32,728 nucleotides of DNA from a virus, in the IMG/VR virus record IMGVR_UViG_3300017991_000282, positions 1 through 32,728 of that record. One strand, 5' to 3'. The position numbers and the translations under genes were made by a program. The first letter of the stretch is position 1. Each line of letters opens with the position of its first letter. The notes under the pieces are model-generated. The model was not told the DNA's origin and made no database searches. It saw only the letters and a program-made list of their open reading frames with translations. Of the stretch, positions 22,925 through 31,506 are shown one piece after another.

Positions 22925-23563
22925 TTCTGAGCCTCCTAAATCTTGGAAAACGCATTCAGCAATTACAGCTTCAGCGTCTGCTGGGTCATTTGTTAATGCT
23001 ACATGTAATCCTTTAGAACATTTAGTAGGAACCTTATAGCAAGTTTTCATTTCGTAAGTTTTGCCTCTTTCATGGCCATTTTCACAAACATCAGTATAAG
23101 GTGCGCCGCAGATAGAACATTTAGCTTCTTCTACAATAATACCCATAGAAGCAAAGTTTACTTCACGCTTTCCATCAGAAGTAGTTCTTTTTAATTTATC
23201 AATAACTTGTGGATGAGTAACTTCTCCCTTAACCCATAGAATTTTTGTTTTAGGCTCATACCATGCGCCTTTCTTACTTTCATAAGTCCAGCCTACATCA
23301 AAGTGTGGAGAAGACAATTTTTTGATTGTATGAGAAGAACCCTCTACACCGTCTAAATCATATCTAAAAGCAGAATTACTGTATAAGGGAACGATTTCCT
23401 TTAACATTTCTTCGGTCCAGAATAAATTTTTCTTGTTTGGTCCGACATGAAATAAAGGTATAGTTAGAATTGCTCTTGTACTATCGTCGCTAAGTTCAAC
23501 AAAATCTAATGGTGTTGACCAAGAATCAAATGCTGTATTAAATTTTTGTGTTTCAGTAGACAT
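21914..23563 (-). CDS. Prohead protease fused to scaffold
   Basis: 549 residues. Residues about 25-215 are a protease domain of the herpesvirus-assemblin/HK97 type: histidine candidates H78 or H87 (GSSHTIKKLSSPHFDVGW) and serine candidate S139 in VNFASMGI. A zinc-knuckle-like C149, C152, C160, H164 follows directly. Residues 214-549 are Gln/Asn/Pro-rich with coiled coils (about 290-305 and 470-500) and a basic-aromatic end (RRKEFGDYGAWDACF) suited to binding capsid subunits. The scaffold half can be made alone from an internal start. It begins after a TATA promoter and lacks an SD. The protease class is inferred from motif spacing and position. Confidence 0.75.
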   Translation of the reverse strand: MSTETQKFNTAFDSWSTPLDFVELSDDSTRAILTIPLFHVGPNKKNLFWTEEMLKEIVPLYSNSAFRYDLDGVEGSSHTIKKLSSPHFDVGWTYESKKGAWYEPKTKILWVKGEVTHPQVIDKLKRTTSDGKREVNFASMGIIVEEAKCSICGAPYTDVCENGHERGKTYEMKTCYKVPTKCSKGLHVALTNDPADAEAVIAECVFQDLGGSEMEKKKDIPSNQNLQSSYGQNNPVGVNPGDKGQETDYQMNPQNEMRDQSSKEVMSTDNSQMPGGLAPSSPQTGQPGMAPGPEKILRDLAERIKTLENQVSNTQMQEGTPELVNSAPQDQMTQSNMGVTSQFEENTEANKMDVKDGQASNEKAPVNPEETQDIGQADPMAQVMQMLQQILATLNGGAETQDVNELENANKGSLKHDETKPTEHAPPGDSVSSDAATDEGNKKNKQHMNEPGKVATADDAPAQASKEETADNEKDTELADLRKKVSILSKKIELQSSEVPEFGGTQQNSAAVDVADMGAAGRRKEFGDYGAWDACFNGAESAEKFKRTY

Positions 23564-23600
23564 GTTAAATTTTTGTTATATATAATACTTATAACTTTAT

Positions 23601-23620
23601 GACATATATAAATGTTTCTG
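23601..23620 (-). promoter_or_regulatory. BRE/TATA promoter of the head genes
   Basis: Minus strand CAGAAACATTTATATATGTC: an A-rich BRE-like part and TTTATATA centred about 45 nt before the protease ATG, giving a leader of about 19 nt without SD. The first twelve bases are identical to those in the portal promoter, which argues for a shared class of viral promoters. Confidence 0.6.
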
Positions 23621-23621
23621 T

Positions 23622-24326
23622 TTAATAGGGGTCTCCGACTATATTCCACCCTTTATGTCCTACTACTCGACCTGATTTCCTTGCTTGCTGTGCCATATTA
23701 TTGCCCTCTAATAACATTTTCTCGGGTATAGGGTCTGAAAAGTTTGTTGCTTTCTTATCTTCCATGTGTTTAAATAAACCCATTCCTTTAGGTGCTTGTA
23801 TTGTATTGTCCGCTTTTTCTAAATTTCGTTCCATAGCAGGTAGACCTTTCTTTTCATCATAGTAGTCTTTATGTTCTTTTAAATGGTCTTTTGCAATAAG
23901 TTCAGCGGCTTTCTTTTTGTCGAATTTTGGATTTATCTTTTCCACAGAAGAATCGTGTTCTCTTTCTATCTTTCGCCCTTTTTTAATTGCTCCAGAAATA
24001 TTTAGTCTTCTTGGAAATTCCATTAGACCGTTATCGCTTACTTCTTTTGCTTCTTTTGTGCCCATTCCTAAATCTAGATTATCAATCAAGTCACGTGAAG
24101 CCATCCTTTTAGCTAATCTTCCCATTAAAGTATCTTCTTCGGCAGAAAGTTCTAAAGTCTTTCCTTTTTGTTTCTTAGGATCGATTTTTTTGTTCATCCA
24201 AACATCAGCAGTATTTACTTTAATAGGACCCGGCAAATCTTCTTTAAAAAGAGCATTTCCGTCTAAAGAACCATCTGCCAAACCTAAGCTTTCTGCAGGA
24301 TTAGCAAATTCTTTTCTTTTCGCCAT
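23622..24326 (-). CDS. Lys-rich head-region protein with DUF5661-like segment
   Basis: 234 residues, highly charged, mostly helical or disordered. Residues about 138-170 (KKAAELIAKDHLKEHKDYYD, then LPAMERNLEK) match the AkdHLkE..dYY..L pattern of a small phage domain I recall as DUF5661. The end (GRVVGHKGWNIVGDPY) is Gly/aromatic. Gene position between structural protein and protease suggests a minor head or internal protein. ATG has a GAGG SD 7 nt upstream. Function unknown. Confidence 0.6.
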   Translation of the reverse strand: MAKRKEFANPAESLGLADGSLDGNALFKEDLPGPIKVNTADVWMNKKIDPKKQKGKTLELSAEEDTLMGRLAKRMASRDLIDNLDLGMGTKEAKEVSDNGLMEFPRRLNISGAIKKGRKIEREHDSSVEKINPKFDKKKAAELIAKDHLKEHKDYYDEKKGLPAMERNLEKADNTIQAPKGMGLFKHMEDKKATNFSDPIPEKMLLEGNNMAQQARKSGRVVGHKGWNIVGDPY

Positions 24327-24327
24327 T

Positions 24328-24618
24328 TTAATCCTCTACATCTATAGCTCTATGAGGTGTTTCGCTTTCAGGAATAGGGTTTTTAGCTTCTCCGTGTTGC
24401 AATTTATTCTCTCCGTCTTTTGGAGGTCTTGCACTAGGTTTACTAAGCGGACCCATAATATTTAGTTTGTCTGGCATTCCAGTCATATCTTTTAAGATTC
24501 CTTTCATAGATTGCTCTTTAGCTTTTAAAGCTTCTTTGTCTACTCCGCCCTTTTCAAATCTCTTTTTGTGTTCTGAAAGAAATTTGTCTTGTTCATGTAT
24601 TTTAAATTCTTTTTCCAT
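24328..24618 (-). CDS. Small charged protein, unknown
   Basis: 96 residues, Lys/Glu-rich helices in the first half (FKIHEQDKFLSEHKKRFEKG) and a Pro-rich, probably flexible tail (LSKPSARPPKDGENK). No motif, Cys or membrane segment. ATG has an AGAGGT SD at 5 nt, and the stop lies 1 nt before the next start. Could be a minor head or assembly factor by neighbourhood only. Confidence 0.6.
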   Translation of the reverse strand: MEKEFKIHEQDKFLSEHKKRFEKGGVDKEALKAKEQSMKGILKDMTGMPDKLNIMGPLSKPSARPPKDGENKLQHGEAKNPIPESETPHRAIDVED

Positions 24619-24638
24619 TTTTACCTCTGATTATCATT

Positions 24639-26447
24639 TTAATTTAATTCTCGCCAAGTTAAACTACCCTCAACATCGACGTTAGTACTACCACCAACAG
24701 GAGTTACACAAAGTACAATCTCGTCAGGTGTACCATCAATCAAACTACCAAGCTTTAAAGCGTTAGTTACATTTGCTTGTGTTGAACCTACGTTTCCAGC
24801 TTGTCTACCACCTGATTCTGCGAAACCTGAATCTATTATATAACCACCTGTGACAGTATTATTTGTTGCACCTAATGCATATTGAACTGCTGATTGATTT
24901 TGGGCATTATAAGTAAATGTATCTGCAACTGCGGGATTAAATCTAAGTTCCCAAATTAATCTATCGTCGCCTGTTTGTAATTGTAATTCTATATTTAAAA
25001 CTTCAACGATTTCATTTAAATAATTAGGATGTAGTCTTATACCAATTAATGCATAAGTAGTATTTTCAGTATTAGCGTCTAAATGTGTTCCTGCTGTGTT
25101 TATACTTCTAACATTACCTAAAGGATTCTGGCCGCCCTCACTTATGATAGTACTACATATTTGGGTCATTGTAGATTCTGAACCAGTGCCATCATTTGAA
25201 ATCTCACTCCTAAGGGGTAGGTTTGGATTACTCATATAAACTTCTGTTAAATTGTTTGCATTTAAAAATTCATGACAATAATAAATAAGACCATCAACAA
25301 CAAAACCCATTCTAACCCTACCAACTCCTAACCATTCAAAATCAAAAGCCAATATATTAGTCTTAGTTAAATCAATCTCTATTCCAGATTTTCCAGTCCC
25401 ATCAAACTTATCTATATTCCAATTTGCTTGTGTTATAACATTATCAACAGCTGAACCAGTTACATAAGTTCTTCTAACAAATGAAAGTACTCCTCCATTG
25501 TCTTGTAAAAATAAACCGTTGTTTTCGTCAAACATACCTTCTCTTTGAGTTATGCCTGAACAACCACTACAAAAAGTAAAAGTCATAAATGTCAAGAGAC
25601 TTTTGCCCGGCTGGTAATTGAATCTTTGTTTTGTTTGTCTCACCCTTGTACCTGCAGTAGAATCAGAAACTGTTAAACTTTGGCTTGCAGTATCATTATC
25701 ATAAGCTGTGCTTGTACCTGTTCCACTAGTTTCTTGATTATCAAAAAATAAAATTTGATTTTCTTCATCTGCATTTTGGTTAGGGTCATCAAAAATGTTT
25801 TTAGAATCAAAAATAGTTTCAGGGTTACTAACCCTTAACCTACCAAAAGCGTCAATGTTAGATGTGTCAGCTAATCTTGCAGAAACTTCTTGGTGCCCAT
25901 ATTTATTTACTCTTTGTCTTATCCAATTATCGTTTTCTTCTTCATAACCATAATTTAAACTTACACTACTTGCAGTTGTGTTGTTTACATCGACGTCATC
26001 GTCATCCAAAACATATTTAGTTCGATAATCTATAATATACGCAAAACCGTCGTCTCCAGTCCATCTTTTCCAACTTTGACTTTTCCAATCATAATAGTGC
26101 ATTTCAGCTATTACGACTTGGGGTTGTTGTCCAGTTGCAACTGCATTGTCATCTATATCAGTAATAAATGGTGTCATTTTGGCACCAGCTGCACCAGCGC
26201 TATAATATCCGTAATTTCCAGAAGAGACACAAGCGGCATTATCTCTTTCGTCTTTAGAAGTTGTTAAATGGTCAGTATCTACTTTTAATCTGGTTGCACT
26301 TTCTGCGTCTTTAATTTCGACGGCCCCTATTTCTATATCAGCAGTAGAAAGTTCTGCGTCAACAGGCAATCTGTTTGTTGGTGTATAAGCTTCTCCTTCG
26401 TCATCGAATAGCCTTATTCTAATCCATCTTGGTAAACTCCAACCCAT
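24639..26447 (-). CDS. Large virion structural protein (AFGRLRVS family)
   Basis: 602 residues. The middle holds a signature known from many tailed-virus virion proteins: NIDAFGRLRVSNPETIFDSK near 207-226, then a VRQTKQRFNYQPGKSLLTFM stretch near 266-285. The rest is a large beta-sandwich (EGMFDENNGLFLQDNG, FVRRTYVTGSAVDNVI, IGIRLHPNYLNEIVEVLNIE). Such proteins are virion parts in phages with diverse hosts, often thought to be capsid or adhesion associated. It overlaps the preceding stop by one base (TGATG). Exact location in the particle is unknown. Confidence 0.7.
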   Translation of the reverse strand: MGWSLPRWIRIRLFDDEGEAYTPTNRLPVDAELSTADIEIGAVEIKDAESATRLKVDTDHLTTSKDERDNAACVSSGNYGYYSAGAAGAKMTPFITDIDDNAVATGQQPQVVIAEMHYYDWKSQSWKRWTGDDGFAYIIDYRTKYVLDDDDVDVNNTTASSVSLNYGYEEENDNWIRQRVNKYGHQEVSARLADTSNIDAFGRLRVSNPETIFDSKNIFDDPNQNADEENQILFFDNQETSGTGTSTAYDNDTASQSLTVSDSTAGTRVRQTKQRFNYQPGKSLLTFMTFTFCSGCSGITQREGMFDENNGLFLQDNGGVLSFVRRTYVTGSAVDNVITQANWNIDKFDGTGKSGIEIDLTKTNILAFDFEWLGVGRVRMGFVVDGLIYYCHEFLNANNLTEVYMSNPNLPLRSEISNDGTGSESTMTQICSTIISEGGQNPLGNVRSINTAGTHLDANTENTTYALIGIRLHPNYLNEIVEVLNIELQLQTGDDRLIWELRFNPAVADTFTYNAQNQSAVQYALGATNNTVTGGYIIDSGFAESGGRQAGNVGSTQANVTNALKLGSLIDGTPDEIVLCVTPVGGSTNVDVEGSLTWRELN

Positions 26448-26881
26448 CAGTTTTTCTCCAATCTATATATCAAAGTGTCTAATTGGTATATATAGATATT
26501 TATATCATCTTCTACTGTTCGCACGTCAGTTGGATTATATTCAAAATCTTTTAGTGCTTCTTTTACAACTAAATTAGAATACATCTTCATTTCATCGATT
26601 TTCAGTCCTTCTTCGTCAGACGGAAAGAATTGGTAGAAAGATTTTCCTTTCAAAACATTACGTATAAAGAATCTTATTTGTGCTTTTCTATCGTTTTCAA
26701 CGCCTAATTGCATTTCTTCTTCGATAGAATTAAAGAATTTCTTAGTAGCGAATATACAGTTTTCAATAGGCATTTCTATGTGTATATGATTTGGTCTTAT
26801 CGCATACATAATTGGATAGTTTCCAATCTTCATAATTTTTCTAAAGTCTTCGAACTTTACAGGGTATAAGTTTTCTTTCAT
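26447..26881 (-). CDS. Unknown protein coupled to portal gene
   Basis: 144 residues, mixed alpha/beta. An early YPIMYAIRPNHIHIEMPIEN strand region is followed by helices (FFNSIEEEMQLGVENDRKAQ) and a long C-terminal helix with INIYIYQLDTLIYRLEKN. The HIHIEM stretch contains two His but no clear catalytic set. It overlaps the portal stop by 4 nt (ATGA), so it is made with portal and may be a portal-associated or head-completion factor. No family recognised. Confidence 0.65.
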   Translation of the reverse strand: MKENLYPVKFEDFRKIMKIGNYPIMYAIRPNHIHIEMPIENCIFATKKFFNSIEEEMQLGVENDRKAQIRFFIRNVLKGKSFYQFFPSDEEGLKIDEMKMYSNLVVKEALKDFEYNPTDVRTVEDDINIYIYQLDTLIYRLEKN

Positions 26882-28998
26882 TTCTTAACGAATAATGTGC
26901 CTTCTTCAATTTTCTTAATATCTATTTCATCGCCTTCTTGGAAAGCAGGTTTATGTTTTTCTTGAATATCGCCGGCTTCGCCTTTTGTTTTGTGTTGAGC
27001 ATACCTTGAACCGCCTAATTGAGAAGGGTCTTTTACAGTTGAATCCTGTTGAGGTCTAAAGTTTCTATTGACATTTTGTGTACCTCTCATTTGTTCCATA
27101 GTTTGCTGTTCATTAAAATCAGAGGGTGTATTGCTTGCTTCTCTTTTGTCTTGACCACTGACATCATCTTCTAAAGGATTTGTTGTTAATTTAGTTTGTT
27201 TAGGGTCAAGTGGATCGTCTAGTCCTATTCGATTTTTGTCTTCCTCGACTTGTCTAGAACCAGATACTTCTCCGATTCTCATAGCAGCTCTATCTTTATC
27301 AATAACACCAGCATTAAGTAAAGCTATTGAATTTGCAATTGATTGTGTTTCGTCTTGCTTAAATGTTTCTTTCCAAGTTACTTCTGGTACTTTAGGTTCT
27401 GATGCCAGCCAACTATCAAAGCTTGTGAGTATGTCTTCTACGACGTCTTCTTCTCCAAGCATTCTTTTAACTTCCTGCTTACGTTTTACCTCTTGGTAAA
27501 TCTTCGGAGTTATTAATTTTTCCTCTATTTCATCTGCTAAGATACTTTGAGGTATTTTCGCTCTTGCCAAGAAAGTCTTATCTTGTTCAGAAATCATTCT
27601 GTCTGACGAGCCTTTAGGTTTAAAGTAAGTTTCTGGTACTCCCGTTGATGCAAATATCTGGGTATCTATGTCGTTAGTTAAATCTAAAATCTCTGCTTTA
27701 CCTTTACCTACTGCAATTATTTGTGACTCCCATGAGTTTGTAGTGACTGGGTCAGAACCGGGTTCCATATCTTGCAATAATTCTACCATTTCGTTTTTCT
27801 TAGTCTCTACTTGTTTTGGGCCTAAGCCTTCTGCATTTAATCTCCAATGAATCATTGGTTTAGTGTATTTTTTATACAAGATAGGGGACAAAATGTTTAT
27901 GTCTAATCTTGCAGTTGCAGGGTCTAAGCAAGTTTTTACTTCAGAGAAGCCAAACGGGTATTCAGTAAAATCATTGATTTTGAAATGCATAATGTCTTCT
28001 GGATGCATTACGATTGGAGTTGGATATGACAGCGTCACACCAGATAAAATATTCGGATTAAATCTACCGTCTGAGGGATATGAAGCGATAGTTGTACCGC
28101 CTATAATTGGAGGTAAATAAATATAGAATAATATTTTGGTTGTCATCGGGTCTAAGAAGATTTTCATTCTTTCCGGCTGCAATATAGTTATTTTATCGAC
28201 TAAACCATTAATGTCTCTTCGTAAAGCCCAGTAAGAATTTCCATAAGTCCCAAGGTGAAATCCTGTTTTTATAAGTTTATTATTATTGATTTTTAATTTT
28301 TTAAATAGATATTTTCTTATGATCTTTTCTTCGGGCACTTCATTAGATTCTGTACCATAATTAACATCGAATCCACAACCAAGGCCAAGTTGTGCTTTAA
28401 GTAAAACTGAGCCATATAAATAAGGAACGTTCCAAACTAAATCAACATTTCTTGTATAATCTTCAGGTGATTTAATAGAGGACAGGGAAAAGTAAAGCGC
28501 CCAGCCTGTAAATACTTTTCCGTTTACAATATAAACTCGGTCTCCGGCCATAGCTTGAGCATAAGGGATTCCTAAAACTCTATCGTCCTCTGCTGTTTCT
28601 ATTTTTCTTTTAACGACATAACTTTCTCCAGGATCGTCATACCGATTTCTTCTTTCAAAGACACGAGAGTTTCCGTTGTCTGCTACTTCAGCGATTAAAT
28701 TAGGATTTTTAGTGCTCCATTTTTTCAATTCAGTTAAATTTCCTTTGGACAAAGCTTTCTTCTCGTTCAAGTTCATGTTTTTATCTAAGTAACCGCTAGA
28801 AATAAGATTCTGTTTTATTTTCTCTTGGTCTTTCGCAAAACCATGGTCCAAAGACATTGATTTTTTTATATCGTCCATAGACTTCTCTAGTTTTTTTTGA
28901 AATCTATTTGAAGAAAATGGTTCAAAATCTGGGTCTAAGTCGCTGTTTCCTTTTTTATCGGCCAACTTTATTTTTGGTTCAGTATTAGAATTTTTCAT
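26878..28998 (-). CDS. Portal protein
   Basis: 706 residues. This dodecameric vertex protein threads DNA into the head. Evidence: follows TerL; a central portal core with VDLVWNVPYLYGSVLLKAQL, TGFHLGTYGNSYWALRRDIN and ILQPERMKIFLDPMTTKIL, a MHPEDIMHFK strand, then GVPETYFKPKGSSDRMISEQ, the clip/stem region common to portal families, and a helical barrel (ILADEIEEKLITPKIYQEV). The C-terminal 150 residues are disordered and Gln/Asn-rich. The N-terminal 110 residues are charged and may face outward. It starts 38 nt after a TATA box without SD. Confidence 0.85.
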   Translation of the reverse strand: MKNSNTEPKIKLADKKGNSDLDPDFEPFSSNRFQKKLEKSMDDIKKSMSLDHGFAKDQEKIKQNLISSGYLDKNMNLNEKKALSKGNLTELKKWSTKNPNLIAEVADNGNSRVFERRNRYDDPGESYVVKRKIETAEDDRVLGIPYAQAMAGDRVYIVNGKVFTGWALYFSLSSIKSPEDYTRNVDLVWNVPYLYGSVLLKAQLGLGCGFDVNYGTESNEVPEEKIIRKYLFKKLKINNNKLIKTGFHLGTYGNSYWALRRDINGLVDKITILQPERMKIFLDPMTTKILFYIYLPPIIGGTTIASYPSDGRFNPNILSGVTLSYPTPIVMHPEDIMHFKINDFTEYPFGFSEVKTCLDPATARLDINILSPILYKKYTKPMIHWRLNAEGLGPKQVETKKNEMVELLQDMEPGSDPVTTNSWESQIIAVGKGKAEILDLTNDIDTQIFASTGVPETYFKPKGSSDRMISEQDKTFLARAKIPQSILADEIEEKLITPKIYQEVKRKQEVKRMLGEEDVVEDILTSFDSWLASEPKVPEVTWKETFKQDETQSIANSIALLNAGVIDKDRAAMRIGEVSGSRQVEEDKNRIGLDDPLDPKQTKLTTNPLEDDVSGQDKREASNTPSDFNEQQTMEQMRGTQNVNRNFRPQQDSTVKDPSQLGGSRYAQHKTKGEAGDIQEKHKPAFQEGDEIDIKKIEEGTLFVKK

Positions 28999-29028
28999 TT
29001 TTATATAATAATATACTTAAGAACTAAT

Positions 29029-29048
29029 GGAATATTTAAATGTTTCTG
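29029..29048 (-). promoter_or_regulatory. BRE/TATA promoter of portal gene
   Basis: Minus strand CAGAAACATTTAAATATTCC: TTTAAATA centred about 38 nt before the portal ATG, for a leader of about 12 nt. It shares the 12-mer CAGAAACATTTA with the promoter of the protease gene. The 92-bp gap before it also holds a TTTTTG tract after TerL that may end the terminase transcript. Confidence 0.6.
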
Positions 29049-29090
29049 AAATTTTTAAGCCATAACAAAAAGAATAAGAGTTTTAAATAA

Positions 29091-30698
29091 TCATACATAA
29101 GCCGCATATCGTTGGCTCCTTCTCAAGTCAGCGGGCATATAGCTTCTATTGGTTTCCCTATAATCACGTCTTGATTTTTGATTTGCAAACAAGACTTCTT
29201 TTACTGAATTTTCTTTCGGTCCATGTACTTGTTCGTCTCTTCGTTCCCAAGGGTTTACGAATGTGCTTCTTACATTTGCCTCTCTAGAAATCATGATATT
29301 TTTCCAAGCAAGCAAAGTAGACCAAAGCGAATCGTCGTTTTCGTTTGAGGGATGATAAAACTTTTTCCTACCGAGCGGATCAGTTTCATACTGCTGATTC
29401 AAGAATTCAGATAATAGTTTCTCTGCAGATGCGGGAAGGGCAACTTGGAACTTCTCGAGCAGAGTTACAGCGGTATTTACCATTTCAGCTTTATTTTTCT
29501 GGGTGAAGGCTATTGCGCTTCTTTTCTTGGTTTTATCTATGAATGCAGGAACGTTATTTTCAATTAGGCTCTCCATAAAGCCTTTCTCATTCGTATAATC
29601 AAAGTTAAATTCGCACCACTGGTAAGCCTTATAAAACATTCCAATTACTTGTGCTATTTTCTTGTATTGAGTATCCAAAGGAAATTTAAGCATTACTTGT
29701 AATCTGATTGGTCTTTCATCGGTTCTCCATATGGTGAAGACAGTATTATCATTTTGCTTTCCTAAATCTAATCCTGCGACGAATTCTGCTCCATTATTTA
29801 CTAACTCAATAATTTTCTCAGCCATAGCTTTGGTGAAAAGTTGGTAGTCGGATAAATAATCGTATTTCTGTATAACTTCTCTTCCAGTCGGTCTTCCGTT
29901 TTTGCTTTCTGGTTCGAACAATCTTGAAGGAAATGCTAAAACTCCTTCTTCTACGAACTCACATAAATATTCTTGTCTCCATAAAGCATCTGGTGAAATT
30001 TCTTTTTGGCCCATTACATATTCCTTTGACAAGAAAGGGCATTCGAACCACATCTGTTTAACTACTGTAACATTTGGTGACAATATTGACTTATAAAAAT
30101 GGTTTTTAGTTTTTGGAGTTCCACTTTCTAAAATTATAGCATTTGTTGTTGCTCCAAAGGGAAGAACATCTCCAGAATACTTTGCGTCTGTTATATCTTG
30201 ACTTTCATCTATTACAATACATGTAGCTGTAAAACCTCTGATTTGGCTTCCTGGTGAAGCACTCATAAATTTACAGAAGTTTCCGTTCTTTGCAACGATT
30301 TTCTCTGAGTTCATCTTTATTATAAAATTAGATATAAACTCACTTTTGTTAATCAAAGTGGACATTTTGTCGTAGATTAGAACGTGCTGGTCTTTGATTG
30401 GAGCTACTATTGCAATCTGTTCTTTTATATATTCAGGCTTCGCTTTTTCGTTTACTTTTACTACGCCGCCTTTACCATATAGTAATCTCCATACTAGATA
30501 AGAAGCCGTTACTGTTGACTTTCCGGTTTGTCTACTCCATAAATTTAGAATGTGTTTTTTAGTTTTAGTAGCCTCTAAAAATGATTTTTGTTTTTCTGAC
30601 AGCGTTCTTCCTAAGAAAACTTCGATAAAGTAAATGGGATCGTTTTCAAACATTTTAATTAATTCGATTTCTTCTTTTACGCTAGCCGAATCAACCAT
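29091..30698 (-). CDS. terL: Large terminase subunit (TerL)
   Basis: 535 residues, full length for TerL. ATPase domain: Walker A-like SRQTGKST (55-62), Walker B CIVIDESQD (160-168, with D164-E165) and the coupling motif SGTP (192-195). RNase H-like nuclease: D311 in VAGLDLGKQND, D367 in FNFDYTNEKG and D455/D456 in NENDDSLW. The protein pumps DNA into the prohead and cuts it. Its start overlaps the small-subunit candidate by 8 nt with GAGG in the preceding codons. The C-terminal 60 residues (about 475-535) are basic with many Arg, probably contacting portal or DNA. Confidence 0.93.
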   Translation of the reverse strand: MVDSASVKEEIELIKMFENDPIYFIEVFLGRTLSEKQKSFLEATKTKKHILNLWSRQTGKSTVTASYLVWRLLYGKGGVVKVNEKAKPEYIKEQIAIVAPIKDQHVLIYDKMSTLINKSEFISNFIIKMNSEKIVAKNGNFCKFMSASPGSQIRGFTATCIVIDESQDITDAKYSGDVLPFGATTNAIILESGTPKTKNHFYKSILSPNVTVVKQMWFECPFLSKEYVMGQKEISPDALWRQEYLCEFVEEGVLAFPSRLFEPESKNGRPTGREVIQKYDYLSDYQLFTKAMAEKIIELVNNGAEFVAGLDLGKQNDNTVFTIWRTDERPIRLQVMLKFPLDTQYKKIAQVIGMFYKAYQWCEFNFDYTNEKGFMESLIENNVPAFIDKTKKRSAIAFTQKNKAEMVNTAVTLLEKFQVALPASAEKLLSEFLNQQYETDPLGRKKFYHPSNENDDSLWSTLLAWKNIMISREANVRSTFVNPWERRDEQVHGPKENSVKEVLFANQKSRRDYRETNRSYMPADLRRSQRYAAYV

Positions 30699-31395
30699 TA
30701 TTAAGTGCCTCTAAAATATTCGTTTTCTTTTTCTCGCGGATTTTTAATTCTTTAATTAGGTATGCAGTAAAGTCTTTGTCTGATTTAGTTGTTTCATCTG
30801 ATTTAAGCATTCTATCTAGAATTTCTGTTGTCTCGACTATGATTTTAGAGATATCAGATTTTTGTTTTAGCAAAGGGTTCTGATAATAAACGGGTCCAGC
30901 CGGTGTTTCCTTTTTAAGAATTAAACCTAGATTAGTGAATGCTTTATTTGCTCTACTTGAATTTAAGATATTCGAAACTAGCTCTTTAACAATCATATAA
31001 ACACGTGGGTCTAAAATGTCATAGCCTGCGTCTACAAACTTTTGTAATGAATTTAGAACTTCGTCTTTCTCGAATCTACATCTAGTGTCTTTTAATGTTT
31101 TGTATGCTTGACTTTTTAGATAGTTATTATAAACGTAATCTCTTTTTTCGTTTGCTCTTAAAACATTTTCTGCAGAATTGTCCAGCTCGATTTCTTCTTC
31201 GTATATATCTTCTGCTATTTGTTTTGCTTTTTCTTTAAGTGGCTCAATTTGTTCTTTAGAAAGTTTACATTCTAGAACGATAGGACAATTTACGCATCGC
31301 ATAATTTCATATTCAAACTTTTCACATAGTTGAACTACCGATTCGTTAATCTTAGTAAGAGTGTTATTTTCTTCTTTTTGTAAAGCATTGTCCAT
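30691..31395 (-). CDS. Candidate small terminase subunit with Cys cluster
   Basis: 234 residues, overlapping TerL, the usual place for the DNA-recognition subunit. N-terminal C24-x9-C34-x2-C37-x5-C43 (RCVNCPIVLEC) could bind zinc or an iron-sulfur cluster, which is not standard for TerS. The rest is helical with charged coiled coils (about 45-110, 180-234). The central DYVYNNYLKSQAYKTLKD and FVDAGYDILDPRVYMIVKEL segments resemble helical oligomerisation parts. The mRNA is probably leaderless (TATA centre 26 nt upstream). Upstream DNA holds tandem repeats that could be its binding site. Identity as TerS rests on position. Confidence 0.6.
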   Translation of the reverse strand: MDNALQKEENNTLTKINESVVQLCEKFEYEIMRCVNCPIVLECKLSKEQIEPLKEKAKQIAEDIYEEEIELDNSAENVLRANEKRDYVYNNYLKSQAYKTLKDTRCRFEKDEVLNSLQKFVDAGYDILDPRVYMIVKELVSNILNSSRANKAFTNLGLILKKETPAGPVYYQNPLLKQKSDISKIIVETTEILDRMLKSDETTKSDKDFTAYLIKELKIREKKKTNILEALNNG

Positions 31396-31412
31396 ATTAT
31401 TATAATAACAAA

Positions 31413-31432
31413 GGATATATTTATATTTTTCT
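31413..31432 (-). promoter_or_regulatory. TATA promoter of the terminase unit (leaderless)
   Basis: Minus strand AGAAAAATATAAATATATCC: A-rich BRE-like bases then TATAAATA centred about 26 nt before the ATG at 31395. No SD precedes that ATG, which fits a leaderless transcript. Confidence 0.55.
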
Positions 31433-31506
31433 ATATAATATTAAGTTATTAAGTATTTATTGTAATTATTATATTATCATAATATATCATAAGATTAACA
31501 AAGATA

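Noticed and set aside
22149-23016. Several plus-strand frames opposite the protease/scaffold gene
   Set aside because: Cys/Ser-rich reverse-complement translations of Gln/Ala/Glu-rich coding sequence; shadows.
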